Positions 12,796 through 22,029 of a stretch of DNA of 64,000 bases are shown one piece after another; positions within the stretch are counted from its first letter, which is position 1; each line of letters starts with the position of its first letter. The notes beneath the pieces are model-generated. The model was given only the letters and a program-made list of their open reading frames with translations, ran no database searches and had not been told where the DNA came from. Location: the NCBI RefSeq assembly GCF_030253575.1, contig NC_080567.1, positions 32,624,501 to 32,688,500 on the forward strand. The letters are read 5' to 3'. Source of the stretch: Rhododendron vialii (Eukaryota > Streptophyta > Magnoliopsida > Ericales > Ericaceae). The position numbers and the translations under genes are program-made.

Positions 12796-12803
12796 GCAAT
12801 GAG

Positions 12804-13514
12804 TCAATTCAGCCCAAATTTTCACCAAATTCGAGATTTACAACCCGAAACCAAACCCAAATCAATACCCGACTGGTTTTCTATCGCCTAGACAGTAACC
12901 GTAGCTAATGGGATATCTGTTCGGTTTTTTTCCCCAAATCCAATTTTAATGTAAATGTATACGAGTGTATTATGCAAATATATGGATGTATGAGGACATA
13001 TTTCGTGTGTGATATACATGAGGCATATATGTCCATCGGTTTGGGTTCAGTTTTGATATTTGAGTTTCGCTTCTGATATTGTATAAGACAGAACCCGAAC
13101 CAAAATATGCCTATTTTTTCAAATTAAAAACCAAACCAAACCCACGGATAAAATAATCAGATAAAAATTGCCCTAAATGGTGCAGATCGATTCGGGTATC
13201 CATGAGTTCAGAAAAGGTTGCTATTCCTAGCTCCAGAGTCCAGTTACACTAACCTCCCTATAGGTCTGAAAAATATTGTCTACTTCCTCGCTCACAAATT
13301 AACTAAAAACCTGAATTCGCCTTCTGATAACTCCAGAACTCTACAAAAATTGTTTACTTGAAGTAGCCAGCTTTTTTTTTTTTAACTCAAAAACACATCA
13401 TATATCATATATTGTATTACCACTAATATAAAAAAAGACACTACCAATCCAAAAAAAAAAAAAAAAAAACAACAAATGAAAAACAAAAAGGCCGACTTGG
13501 AACAGAAACAAAAT
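12804..13514. other. AT-rich intergenic sequence, no gene seen
   Basis: No supported coding sequence. The stretch contains words such as AACCCGAAACC and a right-hand end TTGCTATTCCTAG near 13220-13230 that recall another decayed hAT-like MITE, but I could not find a matching left end. It also has poly-A/T runs. Confidence 0.4.
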
Positions 13515-13760
13515 TTCCATGAGCCGGAAATGGAGAGATTGATGGTTGTTGGCTAGGTGTGTGCTCATCCTGATGACAAGGTTTCGGCCTTTCACTTAAG
13601 CAAGCAATTCATATTCTTAATTTCGAAACTTTAAGCGGCTAATTTTGTCATTCTCTTTTTTGTTAATGTCACTCTCCTGCAGGCAAAAAATACACTTGCA
13701 GGGGAGTGACGTTAGCAAAAAAGGGAGAGACAAAATCGTTTTCCAAACTTTATTGCACAT
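13515..13760 (+). pseudogene. Relic of a LecRK kinase C-terminus (copy C)
   Basis: The plus strand reads as a broken match to the end of the kinase domain of the intact LecRK at 31482-33593. It has EMERLMVVG, a stop, then VCAHPD, and after a frameshift SLKQAIHILNFE. The alignment is interrupted at 13634-13744 by a small MITE. The DNA after it (to about 14831) repeats behind the two other LecRK relics at 19.3 and 26.4 kb, so this is one of three decayed duplicates of a LecRK 3' end. Confidence 0.75.
13634..13744. mobile_element. 111-bp MITE, hAT-like, in the LecRK relic
   Basis: Inverted arms (TTTTGTCATTCTCTTTTTTG and, at the other end, CAAAAAAGGGAGAGACAAAA) surround a short centre. The 8-bp word AAACTTTA lies on both sides (13626-13633 and 13745-13752). 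The equivalent position in the 19.7 kb relic reads straight through as GAAACTTTATTGCA, an empty site that supports the boundaries. Confidence 0.75.
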
Positions 13761-14831
13761 CTTCTTCAATCCAACAGAGATTTCCGTGCATGGCAACGTA
13801 CTTGAATCCTAATTCCATGGCTAAATCTTTTCAAAGATAACCACACAGCAGATTGCTCATAAATACGCCTCATTCTACATAGAACGGAATTTATTATCGT
13901 ACGCGTGAGGGAATATCACAACAATCTTGGAGTAAACTGTAAACTGAAATTACAGAATCTAGAACATCTCATGCAATACATACTGTAGAAATACATAAAG
14001 ACATAAAGGGATTCACCTAGAAGTTACTAACCTGGATCCATGTAGATATATATACTCCTATAAGATAAGAGATCTCAGTTGATAATATAAGAGATAATAA
14101 ATCCAACCCGTAATGCAAGAGCAAAGCAATCTCTTGGGAGTAAGAGGTTTAATTTCTCTCTCTTTCCCCTCATCTATACAATATGTTCAGTGTAGTTGCT
14201 TACGTTGATAGGAAGAAACTGAACACATTGTTTAATAGGCAGAGAGAGAACCCACCCCTCTTAATTAAGTTCTTCACCTCCCTATCTACCATCATCAATA
14301 GGGAGATAAACATTGCCTTTTGCATCATTGATCATACTAATAATTAATGCAAATTACCCAAAAGGGTGTGTGCGGGGAACATATGGGGCATATTCTTACA
14401 GAAACATGTTCATTATCGCAACTAAAGCTCAAAGATTTCTCCTTTTAGTCTTTGTACTTACTTTCAAAAATTAATAAAAATAATTTTTCTGTTCAAAAAA
14501 AAAAAAAAACTCAAAGATTGCATTTGGCTGCCTCAAAGAAGAAGTAACAATGGGAATCATCAGTATTCGAACGCCAGTTCTCAATAATAAATTGGATTAA
14601 AAAATTAGTACTTGAATAAGAAAAATATATACAATGATTTTATCACCTTTCTTGTTATTATATCACCTATTTTGCTCCATTTTTCAATGTTACCATTCTT
14701 GTGGTTATGTAGCACTACATACGGACACACATAAAATGTGATGCCCCAATAATGATTAGTACGTGTTATATTTCATTGCTTCCAAATTCTATGCATGGGC
14801 AAACATTTGTCATTTCTGCTTCATCCCATAA
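13761..14831. repeat. Downstream block of LecRK relic, copy C of three
   Basis: Non-coding DNA that recurs at about 19761-20340 and 26901-27760. Shared words include TTGCTCATAAATA, TAGAACAGATTTATT-like sequence, GTTCATTATTGCAACTA, TTCTTGTTATTA and GTGATGCCCCA. It ends at CATCCCATAAG where an L1 fragment begins. No gene is seen. Confidence 0.65.
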
Positions 14832-16651
14832 GTGCATGAGCAGCAGGCTCATGCTCATGCTTTGATATATTCCATACTTCTAATTCCATATTTGAGGACA
14901 TGAACAAAACTTTCATAGCTTTGATCCCCAGGATTGATAATCCTGACACTATAAAGATGTTTAGACCCATTAGCTTATGCAATGTGGGTTACAAAATTGT
15001 CACCAAAATTATTGTGGCAAGACTTAGACCCCTTTTGACCAAAATCATTAGTCCTTTTCAAAGTAGCTTTGTTCCTTGTAGAACCACAAATGACAATATC
15101 ATTATCACCCAAGAGGTTCTGCATACTCTCCGGGGGGAAAAATGGAAAAAAAGGAAGGGATGATTTTCAAAATTGATCTGAAAAAAGCATACGATTAAGT
15201 GTCGTGAAATTTTTTGTTTGACAGTACTTTGAATTATTTCAATTTTAATGCTTCTTGGACCTCCCTTATCAGGAGCTAGCTGTGTGTTAAGTGTCAAAAC
15301 CTCTATTCTCGGAATGGAGAGCCCCTATCTGAATTTGCTCCCAGTTGTGGTTTAAGGCAAGGAGATCGCCCTTTCTCTTTATCTCTTTGTTCTCTGTATG
15401 GAAAGATTATCTGTTCTTATAAATAAATAGCAAAAAAGAGGAAGGTGATTGGAAATGTATCAAAGTCTCAAAAAATTCCACACCCCTAACCCACCTATTT
15501 TTTGCTGATGACTTGATCCTTTTTGGGTAAGACAATATGAACACTGTTAAAGCTATGATGGAAGTGCTGAATGAGTTTTGCATAATTTCTGGACAAACCA
15601 TCAATTTGGAGAAATCAAAAGTCTTTGTTTCCCCTAATGTCTAGAGGAGTAAGGCCAGGAGAATTAGTGACTTCTGTGGCATAAAACTTACCAATAACTT
15701 TAGGAAATATCTAGGTGTGCCTTTGTTACATAAGAGAGTGAGCAAACAAGATTTTAACCATATCATTGAAAAGGTTCAAAATAGACTTGGTGGGTGGGTT
15801 TCTAACACCCTCCTGCTATCTGGTAGAACTACTCTTGCCCAATCAGTTACGTCTACCATTCCCAGCTATACTATGCAAACTATGCATCTTCCTGCTTCTA
15901 TTTGTGAAAGACTTGACAAGTTAAACAGAAACTTCTTATGGGGCGATTCACCTGGAAATAAGAAGATGCACTTTGTCAAGTGGGATAAGGTGTGCAAAAG
16001 CAAGGATAGTGGTGGCCTGGGGCTAAAAAAGTCGAAAACCAAAACTTGGCTTTTCTTACAGAGCTTGGCCGGAAAATTTCCGACCAAGATCGAGGAGGAA
16101 GGTCTTCGGGTTTCTATCCTAAGGGATAAGTACCTGAACAATCACTCTATCTCTTCGTGGCCTAGAAATAGGCCAGCATCACATTTCTGGAGAAGCATTG
16201 TGGACTCTAAACATGTCCTTGAAAAAGGAGTGAAATGGGTAATTGGAGATGAGAAATCTGTCAGCATTTGGCATGATTGGTGGTGTGGAGATAAACCGTT
16301 GGCTCTCTCCCACCCTGGTGAACATACTAACTCTACCCAAAAGGTAGAGACTCCAATTATGGATAGAAATTGGGTCTTGGATGAGATAGCTCAATATGTG
16401 GATGTCAACACCCTTGAGGCTATCAATGCCATCAATCTCCCAATCTACACTCAATCTGTTGACCACACAATTTGGGTGGGATATAGAAATGGAAATTATT
16501 CTGTGTCTGCAGCCTTTGATCTTATTAACAAAAATGATTCAAATTTGAAGGGTTGGAAGTGGTATTGGAAAATCAAAATTCTGGAAAAACCCAAAACTTT
16601 CATGTCTTATACTCCACAATGGCCTTCCAACCAATCATCTCCGGGCCAGGA
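14832..16651 (+). mobile_element. L1-type LINE fragment, degenerate reverse transcriptase
   Basis: From about 14897 the plus strand shows NKTFIALIPRIDNPDTIKMF, FRPISLCNVGYKIVTK and FQSSFVPCRTTNDNIIITQE. A frameshift and stops follow, then HLFFADDLIL-like sequence near 15500 (the catalytic FADD). A long open stretch at 15717-16688 has KYLGVPLLHKR upstream, then LLLSGRTTLAQSV, RNFLWGD and VCKSKDSGGLGLKKSK, the region between RT and RNase H in plant L1 elements. Both ends are truncated and several frames are broken. Confidence 0.85.
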
Positions 16652-17040
16652 TGTAATACCCCAGATTTGGGGGTTTGAGAGCGTTTAGTTCCACATTGGT
16701 TGAGAGTTAAAGCCTCATGTGGTATATTAACACTCACATAGGAGCTACATGGTACCTTATTAGGTATACCTTTCAGGCCAAGTGTTTGGGGCAAAAGCGG
16801 ATCCATGGTCAGCCGGATCAGATCGTTGCAAATGATATCAGAGTTATGCATGTACACGACCATGTGGGCCTTGGAATTTGGTTGGACTTGGTTGTTGGTT
16901 TGATTAGTACCGGTCATTATAGTGCTCAACCCCTTGCGAGGGCGCGATGCTATAAAGTTGGGGAGATTGTAACACCCCGTCCCATATTAAAAGTCTACAT
17001 GGATGATCTTGATCATATAAAGTCCTTTGGCAGCTAGCTA
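16652..17040 (+). mobile_element. Possible TRIM-like retroelement remnant
   Basis: Two similar starts, TGTAATACCCCAG at 16652 and TGTAACACCCCGT at 16968, could be paired LTR beginnings. Between them a weak primer-binding-like ATGATATCAGAGTTATGC and a purine run AGTTGGGGAGAT just before 16968 fit a very short internal region. The second LTR would be truncated. There is no coding capacity. This reading is tentative. Confidence 0.35.
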
Positions 17041-17342
17041 ACCTGTTTCCATAATTTATTTATTTGTCTCTTTGTCAACAATGGATCCGTGTATTAGATT
17101 CACTTCACGTGCCAAAACCACGCAAAAGTCTGTCCTTCTAGAATCAAACCAACCAAAACTAATCCAAACAAAAATAAAATAGAAACCAAAGTTGAACAGG
17201 AAAGTTCTCCATGGCCAACAATAACGGATTAATATACTCTGAGTAAAGAAAGCACAAATTCTAACATTTGAATCAGTACTGCACAAGGACTAATTCATCA
17301 TTTCAAATCCTATCCAAAAGAACTCTGGACGAACTCTTCGGT

Positions 17343-17349
17343 TATTTAA
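17343..17349 (+). promoter_or_regulatory. TATA-like box of the lectin-only gene
   Basis: TATTTAA lies 57 bp upstream of the start codon at 17406. The same word lies 42 bp upstream of the intact LecRK start (31434-31440). The regions further upstream also match (GTCAACAATGG, GCAAAAGTCT, CTTC.AGAAT), showing homologous promoters. Confidence 0.45.
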
Positions 17350-17405
17350 ACGCCAAAAACTAAATCCAAAACACACAACTCGATCCCAATTTTCTCCCCA
17401 CAGCC

Positions 17406-18188
17406 ATGGCCATCTTCAACTTCCGAATCCTTCTTTTTTCTCTCTCCATATCCTTCTGCATTCTATTTCCTCAAACAACTTCACTCACCTTCAACCTGAC
17501 AAACTTAGGCGATCGAGATCAAAAGGCTAACATAAAAACGTTCGGAGATGCCTATATCTCAACCCAAGGCCTCCAACTCACCTCCAATCTGCAGCAACAA
17601 GCCGGTAAAGGAACTTACAAAGAATCCCTTCACCTCTGGGATAAGTCCACTGGAAAGTTAACAGATTTCGATACCCATTTCACTTTCGTGGTTGATTCAG
17701 ACGGGCTTCCCAATTTCGCCGATGGTCTCGCCTTCTTTCTCGCTCCAGATGGGTCGATGTCCACGGCTGGTGGTGCATTTGGCCTCCCAATTGACCCGGT
17801 CACGATAGTAGCCACTAGCCCTTTTGTTGCCGTGGAGTTTGATACGTTTCAGAATGGTTGGGACCCGGTTGGTATCAGCCCGGTTACTCATGTAGGTATC
17901 GATGTCAACTCGCTAACATCAAACGTTACTGCTGTTTGGTACGGTAACATAACTCGTGGGACAGAGAACGAGGCTTGGATTAAGTATGATTCGAGCTCAT
18001 ACAAATTGAGTGTAGTTTTTACTGGTTCTGTTAATAATTCCAGAGTGGAAGATACCATTCATTTGATTGTTGATCTGAGGGATTACTTACCTGAATGGGT
18101 AACAATTGGGTTCTCGGCTTCAACAGGGGCGCTGGTTGAGAAACATACTGTAAAATCATGGGATTTTAGTTCAAGTTTGGGAAATTAA
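17406..18188 (+). CDS. L-type lectin-domain protein, lectin only (truncated LecRK paralog)
   Basis: 260 residues with a signal peptide (about 1-26) and one complete legume-lectin fold, and no transmembrane or kinase part. Visible lectin residues are carbohydrate-site Asp106 in FADGLAFFLAP and the metal-site set Glu144, Asp146, Asn150, Asp153 and His162. The product would be secreted and could bind cell-wall or microbial sugars. It closely matches residues 1-268 of the intact LecRK at 31482. The frames part at the end: the paralog has TTTGGAAATTAATG where this gene has TTTGGGAAATTAATG. One extra G turns the following residues into LGN-stop. Only about 30 bp of further homology follow. So it is either a decaying LecRK or a new soluble lectin. 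Confidence 0.85.
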   Translation: MAIFNFRILLFSLSISFCILFPQTTSLTFNLTNLGDRDQKANIKTFGDAYISTQGLQLTSNLQQQAGKGTYKESLHLWDKSTGKLTDFDTHFTFVVDSDGLPNFADGLAFFLAPDGSMSTAGGAFGLPIDPVTIVATSPFVAVEFDTFQNGWDPVGISPVTHVGIDVNSLTSNVTAVWYGNITRGTENEAWIKYDSSSYKLSVVFTGSVNNSRVEDTIHLIVDLRDYLPEWVTIGFSASTGALVEKHTVKSWDFSSSLGN

Positions 18189-18750
18189 TGGGACCAATAA
18201 TGAAGAAAAGCAAACTTGAGTTGCTTCGTATGGCAGCCAATGAAAAGCACGTGGTTTTAGATCACGTGTGAAGACTTTTTTAGTTTCTGTAATATGTTTT
18301 GCTCAATAAATGTGAGTTTATCACATCTTTGTTTGTTTTTCCCCTTGTTTAGCCTATATATAATAATATAAACTGGCTTGTAATCTGAATATATAAGTAT
18401 GCAAATAAAAGTGATCAAAGTGTGTGAGAGAGTATTAGAGAAATTCAGTTTCTCAGTGTAATACAATTGAATGTTCGTGAAATACAAAGTTTGTGAGAGT
18501 TACACTCGTGAATTTGATGTTTATGCTACTTTAGTTCGTGGTTGTTGCCAGGTGGGGTTTTTTGGTGTTGGCTTGTCACGCTACTTATAGACCTATCCTT
18601 GTTGGTATTTAGCATATCACTTATTACTGCTACTTTTATACTTGACCCATGTTAGTTTAGTTGGACATAGGGTGGGTTGGTGCTGTGTAGTGAGATGCAT
18701 AGCACCGTGTTGCGCATCTCCGAGCCGTAAGATCGTGCATCGGACGGCTC
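18189..18750. other. 3' flank of the lectin-only gene, no gene seen
   Basis: AT-rich sequence with an AATAAA at about 18304-18309 that could serve as a polyadenylation signal for the lectin gene. No kinase or transmembrane coding remnants were found where the paralog has them. Confidence 0.5.
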
Positions 18751-18751
18751 A

Positions 18752-18804
18752 GATCTCATCTCGGCAACCAACCAACGAGAATGGTTGGTTGCCGAGATGA
18801 GATC
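18752..18804. repeat. Near-perfect hairpin
   Basis: Arms GATCTCATCTCGGCAACCA (from 18752) and its exact reverse complement ending at 18804 are separated by about 7 bases. It is probably the core of a small foldback element; flanking GCACCGTGTTGCG-type sequence may belong to it. Confidence 0.6.
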
Positions 18805-18960
18805 CGATCTGTTGGATTGAGCTAATTTCTTACAAGGCTCCATAAATAAATATTTCAAAAATAATAGGCAGTTCGAATCATATTTGTGGCATATGTACAT
18901 GGTATGTACAATCTCATATGTACCCATAGATTTATTGGGAATTGTACTGAATAGGTCTAG

Positions 18961-19079
18961 AACCACAAACACTTGCACACAAAAATGCACAAACTCACTC
19001 ACCTTGAGTGTGGGGTCTACACACATAGTGCGTGTAGTGAATGAATCTGTGCATTTTTGTGTGCAAGTGTTTGTGGTTT
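18961..19079. mobile_element. Small foldback MITE, family member 1
   Basis: Arms of about 33 bp start AACCACAAACACTTGCACAC and end GTGTGCAAGTGTTTGTGGTT. The centre is short. A second member with the same terminal words lies 110 bp downstream. Confidence 0.65.
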
Positions 19080-19186
19080 TAGCGCAACCTTTGTACTCGT
19101 AAGGGAGCATCTCAACAATCTTGGAGGAAACATGTACATTATTGTAACTAGAGCTCAAAGACTGCATTTGTCCAATAACGCTACTA

Positions 19187-19266
19187 CCACAAACACTTAC
19201 ACAATCATACAAACTCAAATCAAACGTGAGCGAGTTTTTGTGAATGTGTGTGTAAGGGTTTGTGGT
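19187..19266. mobile_element. Small foldback MITE, family member 2
   Basis: Ends ACCACAAACACTTACACA and TGTGTGTAAGGGTTTGTGGT match member 1 at 18961-19079. It is shorter, with more mismatches between arms. Confidence 0.55.
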
Positions 19267-19289
19267 TATGGAATTTTTTTTTAATCCTA

Positions 19290-19760
19290 AACTCATCGAT
19301 TGGTGCCCGAGAAAAGCGAATTGTTTCTTTTTTACGAGCATATCCCGAAGGGGAGGCTTGATTCCCATCTTTGCTGGGAGAAAAAAACCCTGTTGAAATG
19401 GGAAGCGAGGTATATATGAAATTGCCAAGATTCGGCATCAGCTAGCGGTTCTATAAGTATTCAAATAATGGACTCAAATTGCAATGCTAATTTGACGGCC
19501 TTTTGGGTTAGCTAGGCTAATTGATCACGAAAAAACGTCGCAACCACAGTGTTGGTAGGAACCAGGCCGGGCTACTTGTCTTCTGAATGTGTCAACTGTT
19601 TTACAGTTTTGAGGGGTGGCATTGGGAATAGCATGTGGATATCGTATCGGCCTTCACTTAAGCAAGCAATTCATATTCTTAATTTTGAAACTTTATTGCA
19701 TGCATGTTCTTCCAACAGAGATTCTGGTGGTAACGTAATTGGCTCCCAATTCCATGGCTA
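19290..19760 (+). pseudogene. LecRK kinase relic (copy A)
   Basis: Broken kinase matches run in order. First is TCGATTGGTGCCC, corresponding to LIGWCHEK of the intact gene, then a degraded lobe boundary, then an ATGGACTCAAATTGC stretch matching MLDSNFNA. GCTAGGCTAATTGATCACG follows (LARLIDH), then GGCTACTTG, and finally RPSLKQAIHILNFE-like sequence at about 19650-19690. Stops and frameshifts are frequent, and the glycine-rich loop and HRD motif are gone. It parallels the relic at 26412-26900. Confidence 0.75.
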
Positions 19761-20738
19761 AACTCAAAGATAAGCCACCCGCACGCAGAGTACTGCTCAT
19801 AAATATGTCTCATTCTTTATAGAACAGATTTATTGTACACATGAGGGAACACGGCCCCAACAATCTTGAAGGAAACATGTTCATTATTGCAACTAGATGA
19901 TCAGCCCATCAAAGAGCATTTGGCTGCCTCGAAAAACACATCAACTTAAATTCTCAATAATGAATTGGGTTGAAATACTTGGATAAGGTACGTAAATACA
20001 ATGATTTTATCGATCACCATTCTTGTTATTAGCTAGATCACCTATTTTGTTCCATTCTCTTTTCAACGTTACCAGTCTTGTGGTTATGTAGCACACTACA
20101 TACGGATATGGACAAAATGTGATGCCGTGCGCAATAATAATTAGTGGGTGCTATATTTGAGTGCTTCTTCTTCTATACATGGGCAAACATTTGTCTTTTG
20201 GTGCTTCATCCCATATATAGTAAAATATCTTGGAAATTTTACTCTTTGGTGTCCATTTTCTTGGAGAAAATTCCAATCAAGACAACTATGGTGCGCGAGA
20301 CTTGGAACGTACATCAGGAATTAAGGAAATCCTTTTGAGTGAAAAGTCTGCAATGGTCGACTGATCATTCCGAGGTTATGATACTAATGTGAGTAGCTCG
20401 AGGCTCGGCATGGTTCGACTTGTTTAGTAATCGTGTTGAGCTTGAGCTCGAGCTTTAGGCTCGTGTGTTGTAAACAAAGCCTAGCTCAACACTAAAAAGT
20501 TCGGCTTGACTCGTTTGTAGAGGCCTCGTTTGGTAATTGTCGAAGCGGGCTCGGCAAGGGCTTGGCTCGTTTACACACGAACTCGAACTCGAACTCGAAT
20601 TTTAGGATCGTTTGGTAAACAAACCGAGCTCGAACACCACAAAGCTCGGCTAGGCTCATTACAAAATCTCTTTCCAATATGTCACATACATTCTCCATTT
20701 CGGAGTTTTAGAGATGGGTTGGATATGCTCTAAAGAAG
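19761..20738. repeat. Downstream block of LecRK relic, copy A, with an AGCTCG-rich repeat
   Basis: 19761-20340 repeats the block seen behind the 13.5 and 26.4 kb relics. From about 20395 to 20660 follows a repeat rich in GAGCTCG/CTCGAGCTC words, also present at 27790-27957 and 29694-29790 and probably an old DNA transposon remnant. No gene is seen. Confidence 0.6.
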
Positions 20739-21146
20739 TCACGGGGAGGCTCCCATCCAATTTTGTGTGTCTAGTTTTGGGCTTTGTGGGTCATTTCAAG
20801 CTCACAACAATGAATGGAATTGTTCATTTTGTAGAGCTCGTCGAGTTTGTCAATCACGTGAAAAATTAGCTTAAACGAACATTGGTAGATACATGATTGA
20901 CACATATTTGTACAAGAAAAAAATGTAAAATTCAAGTTTCGATTTTTTTTTTCATCTCATTTTTCTTGTACAAATATGTTTCAATCATACATCTACTGAT
21001 AATCGTTCAAGCTAATTTTTTGCGTAATTAACAAACTTGACGAGCTCTACAAAATAAAGAATTTCAATCATTGAGTTGGTCCTGAGATGGACCCACAAAG
21101 GCCCAATCTGGACACACAAAACTGGATGGAGCCTCCCCAAGATGTC
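20739..21146. mobile_element. Foldback MITE of about 0.4 kb
   Basis: Long imperfect inverted arms: the left begins TCACGGGGAGGCTCCCATCC and the right ends GGATGGAGCCTCCCCAAGAT. Inner parts also pair (TAGATACATGATTGACACAT with ATGTTTCAATCATACATCTA). No coding sequence. A related, interrupted copy lies at 30401-30875. Confidence 0.7.
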
Positions 21147-21643
21147 ATGTATCTTTTGTAGCTAGAAAGAACAAAATGCATATAAGAGGAGGATTGACAA
21201 GAAGTACCTAATCAATATTCTATCATTGGGATTCCCACTGTTTGTGTGTATATCGATTTCCGATGGTTTTAATAATTTTAATTTTACAGATATTTTCTTC
21301 CATGTGAGATGCATGAGAGATCAATGATTCAGGTCCGGAATAGAATTTTTTGAAACCAATTATCACCCCATTCTCAGGATCATGGTGCACAACCTCCATA
21401 GTGCTTGAAATCATGCGCATATTTGTAACCAATTATTGCCAAGTGTCCCACGGCCGTATTTTGTGCTACTGCCATGGTTTCATGGGGACAGACAAAACCA
21501 GAATCCTTGAACCCACGTTTTCACATTCTGGAAAGCAATTCACTGCAATTGGCAGGGGAAAATTCATGCTCTGCTCCCCTTTTATTACCAAGTACCTGCA
21601 TCGTGGCACGTTTTATTGAACGGTCATTTTTGGGTACAAACCC
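21147..21643. other. Intergenic, no gene recognised
   Basis: Some open stretches exist but none resembles a protein family I know. The copia element starts at its right border. Confidence 0.35.
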
Positions 21644-21914
21644 TGTTAAGTTTTTGGTTTTATTTTGTAATTTGAATAAGTTTTTGATTGTCCTAGTCTT
21701 TAGGAGGTTGTTGCTTTACCAGATTTATAGGAGTCTTAGTAGTGGGATAAACTGTTTTGATTCAGTTCCTTGTTTTCTGGTACAGCTGTTAGTTGGTTCC
21801 TAAATTAGTGGTATGCTAGTTCATGCATGTAATCTTCTATTAAGTTGTTGGGTCTTATGAATAAAAGTCATTCAATTTTCAGCATCTCTTTCTTCCTGTC
21901 ATAAGCATATAACA
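21644..21914 (+). repeat. Copia 5' LTR
   Basis: Starts TGTTAAGTTTTTGG and ends CATATAACA. It differs from the 3' LTR by a modest number of substitutions and small indels, so the insertion is not very recent. Confidence 0.9.
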
Positions 21915-22029
21915 TTGGTATCAAAGCCACCGAGTGAGAAAAGTGAGATAGAGAGTGGGCATAAGAGCAGCTTTACTGCTTTACTTCTACTTCACTTGTT
22001 TTTCCGCTGTGCAGCAGCATAGGAAAACG

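Noticed and set aside
18961-19266. Repeated inverted words as a CRISPR-like array
   Set aside because: Only two foldback elements in plant DNA; no regular spacers, and CRISPR arrays are not expected here.
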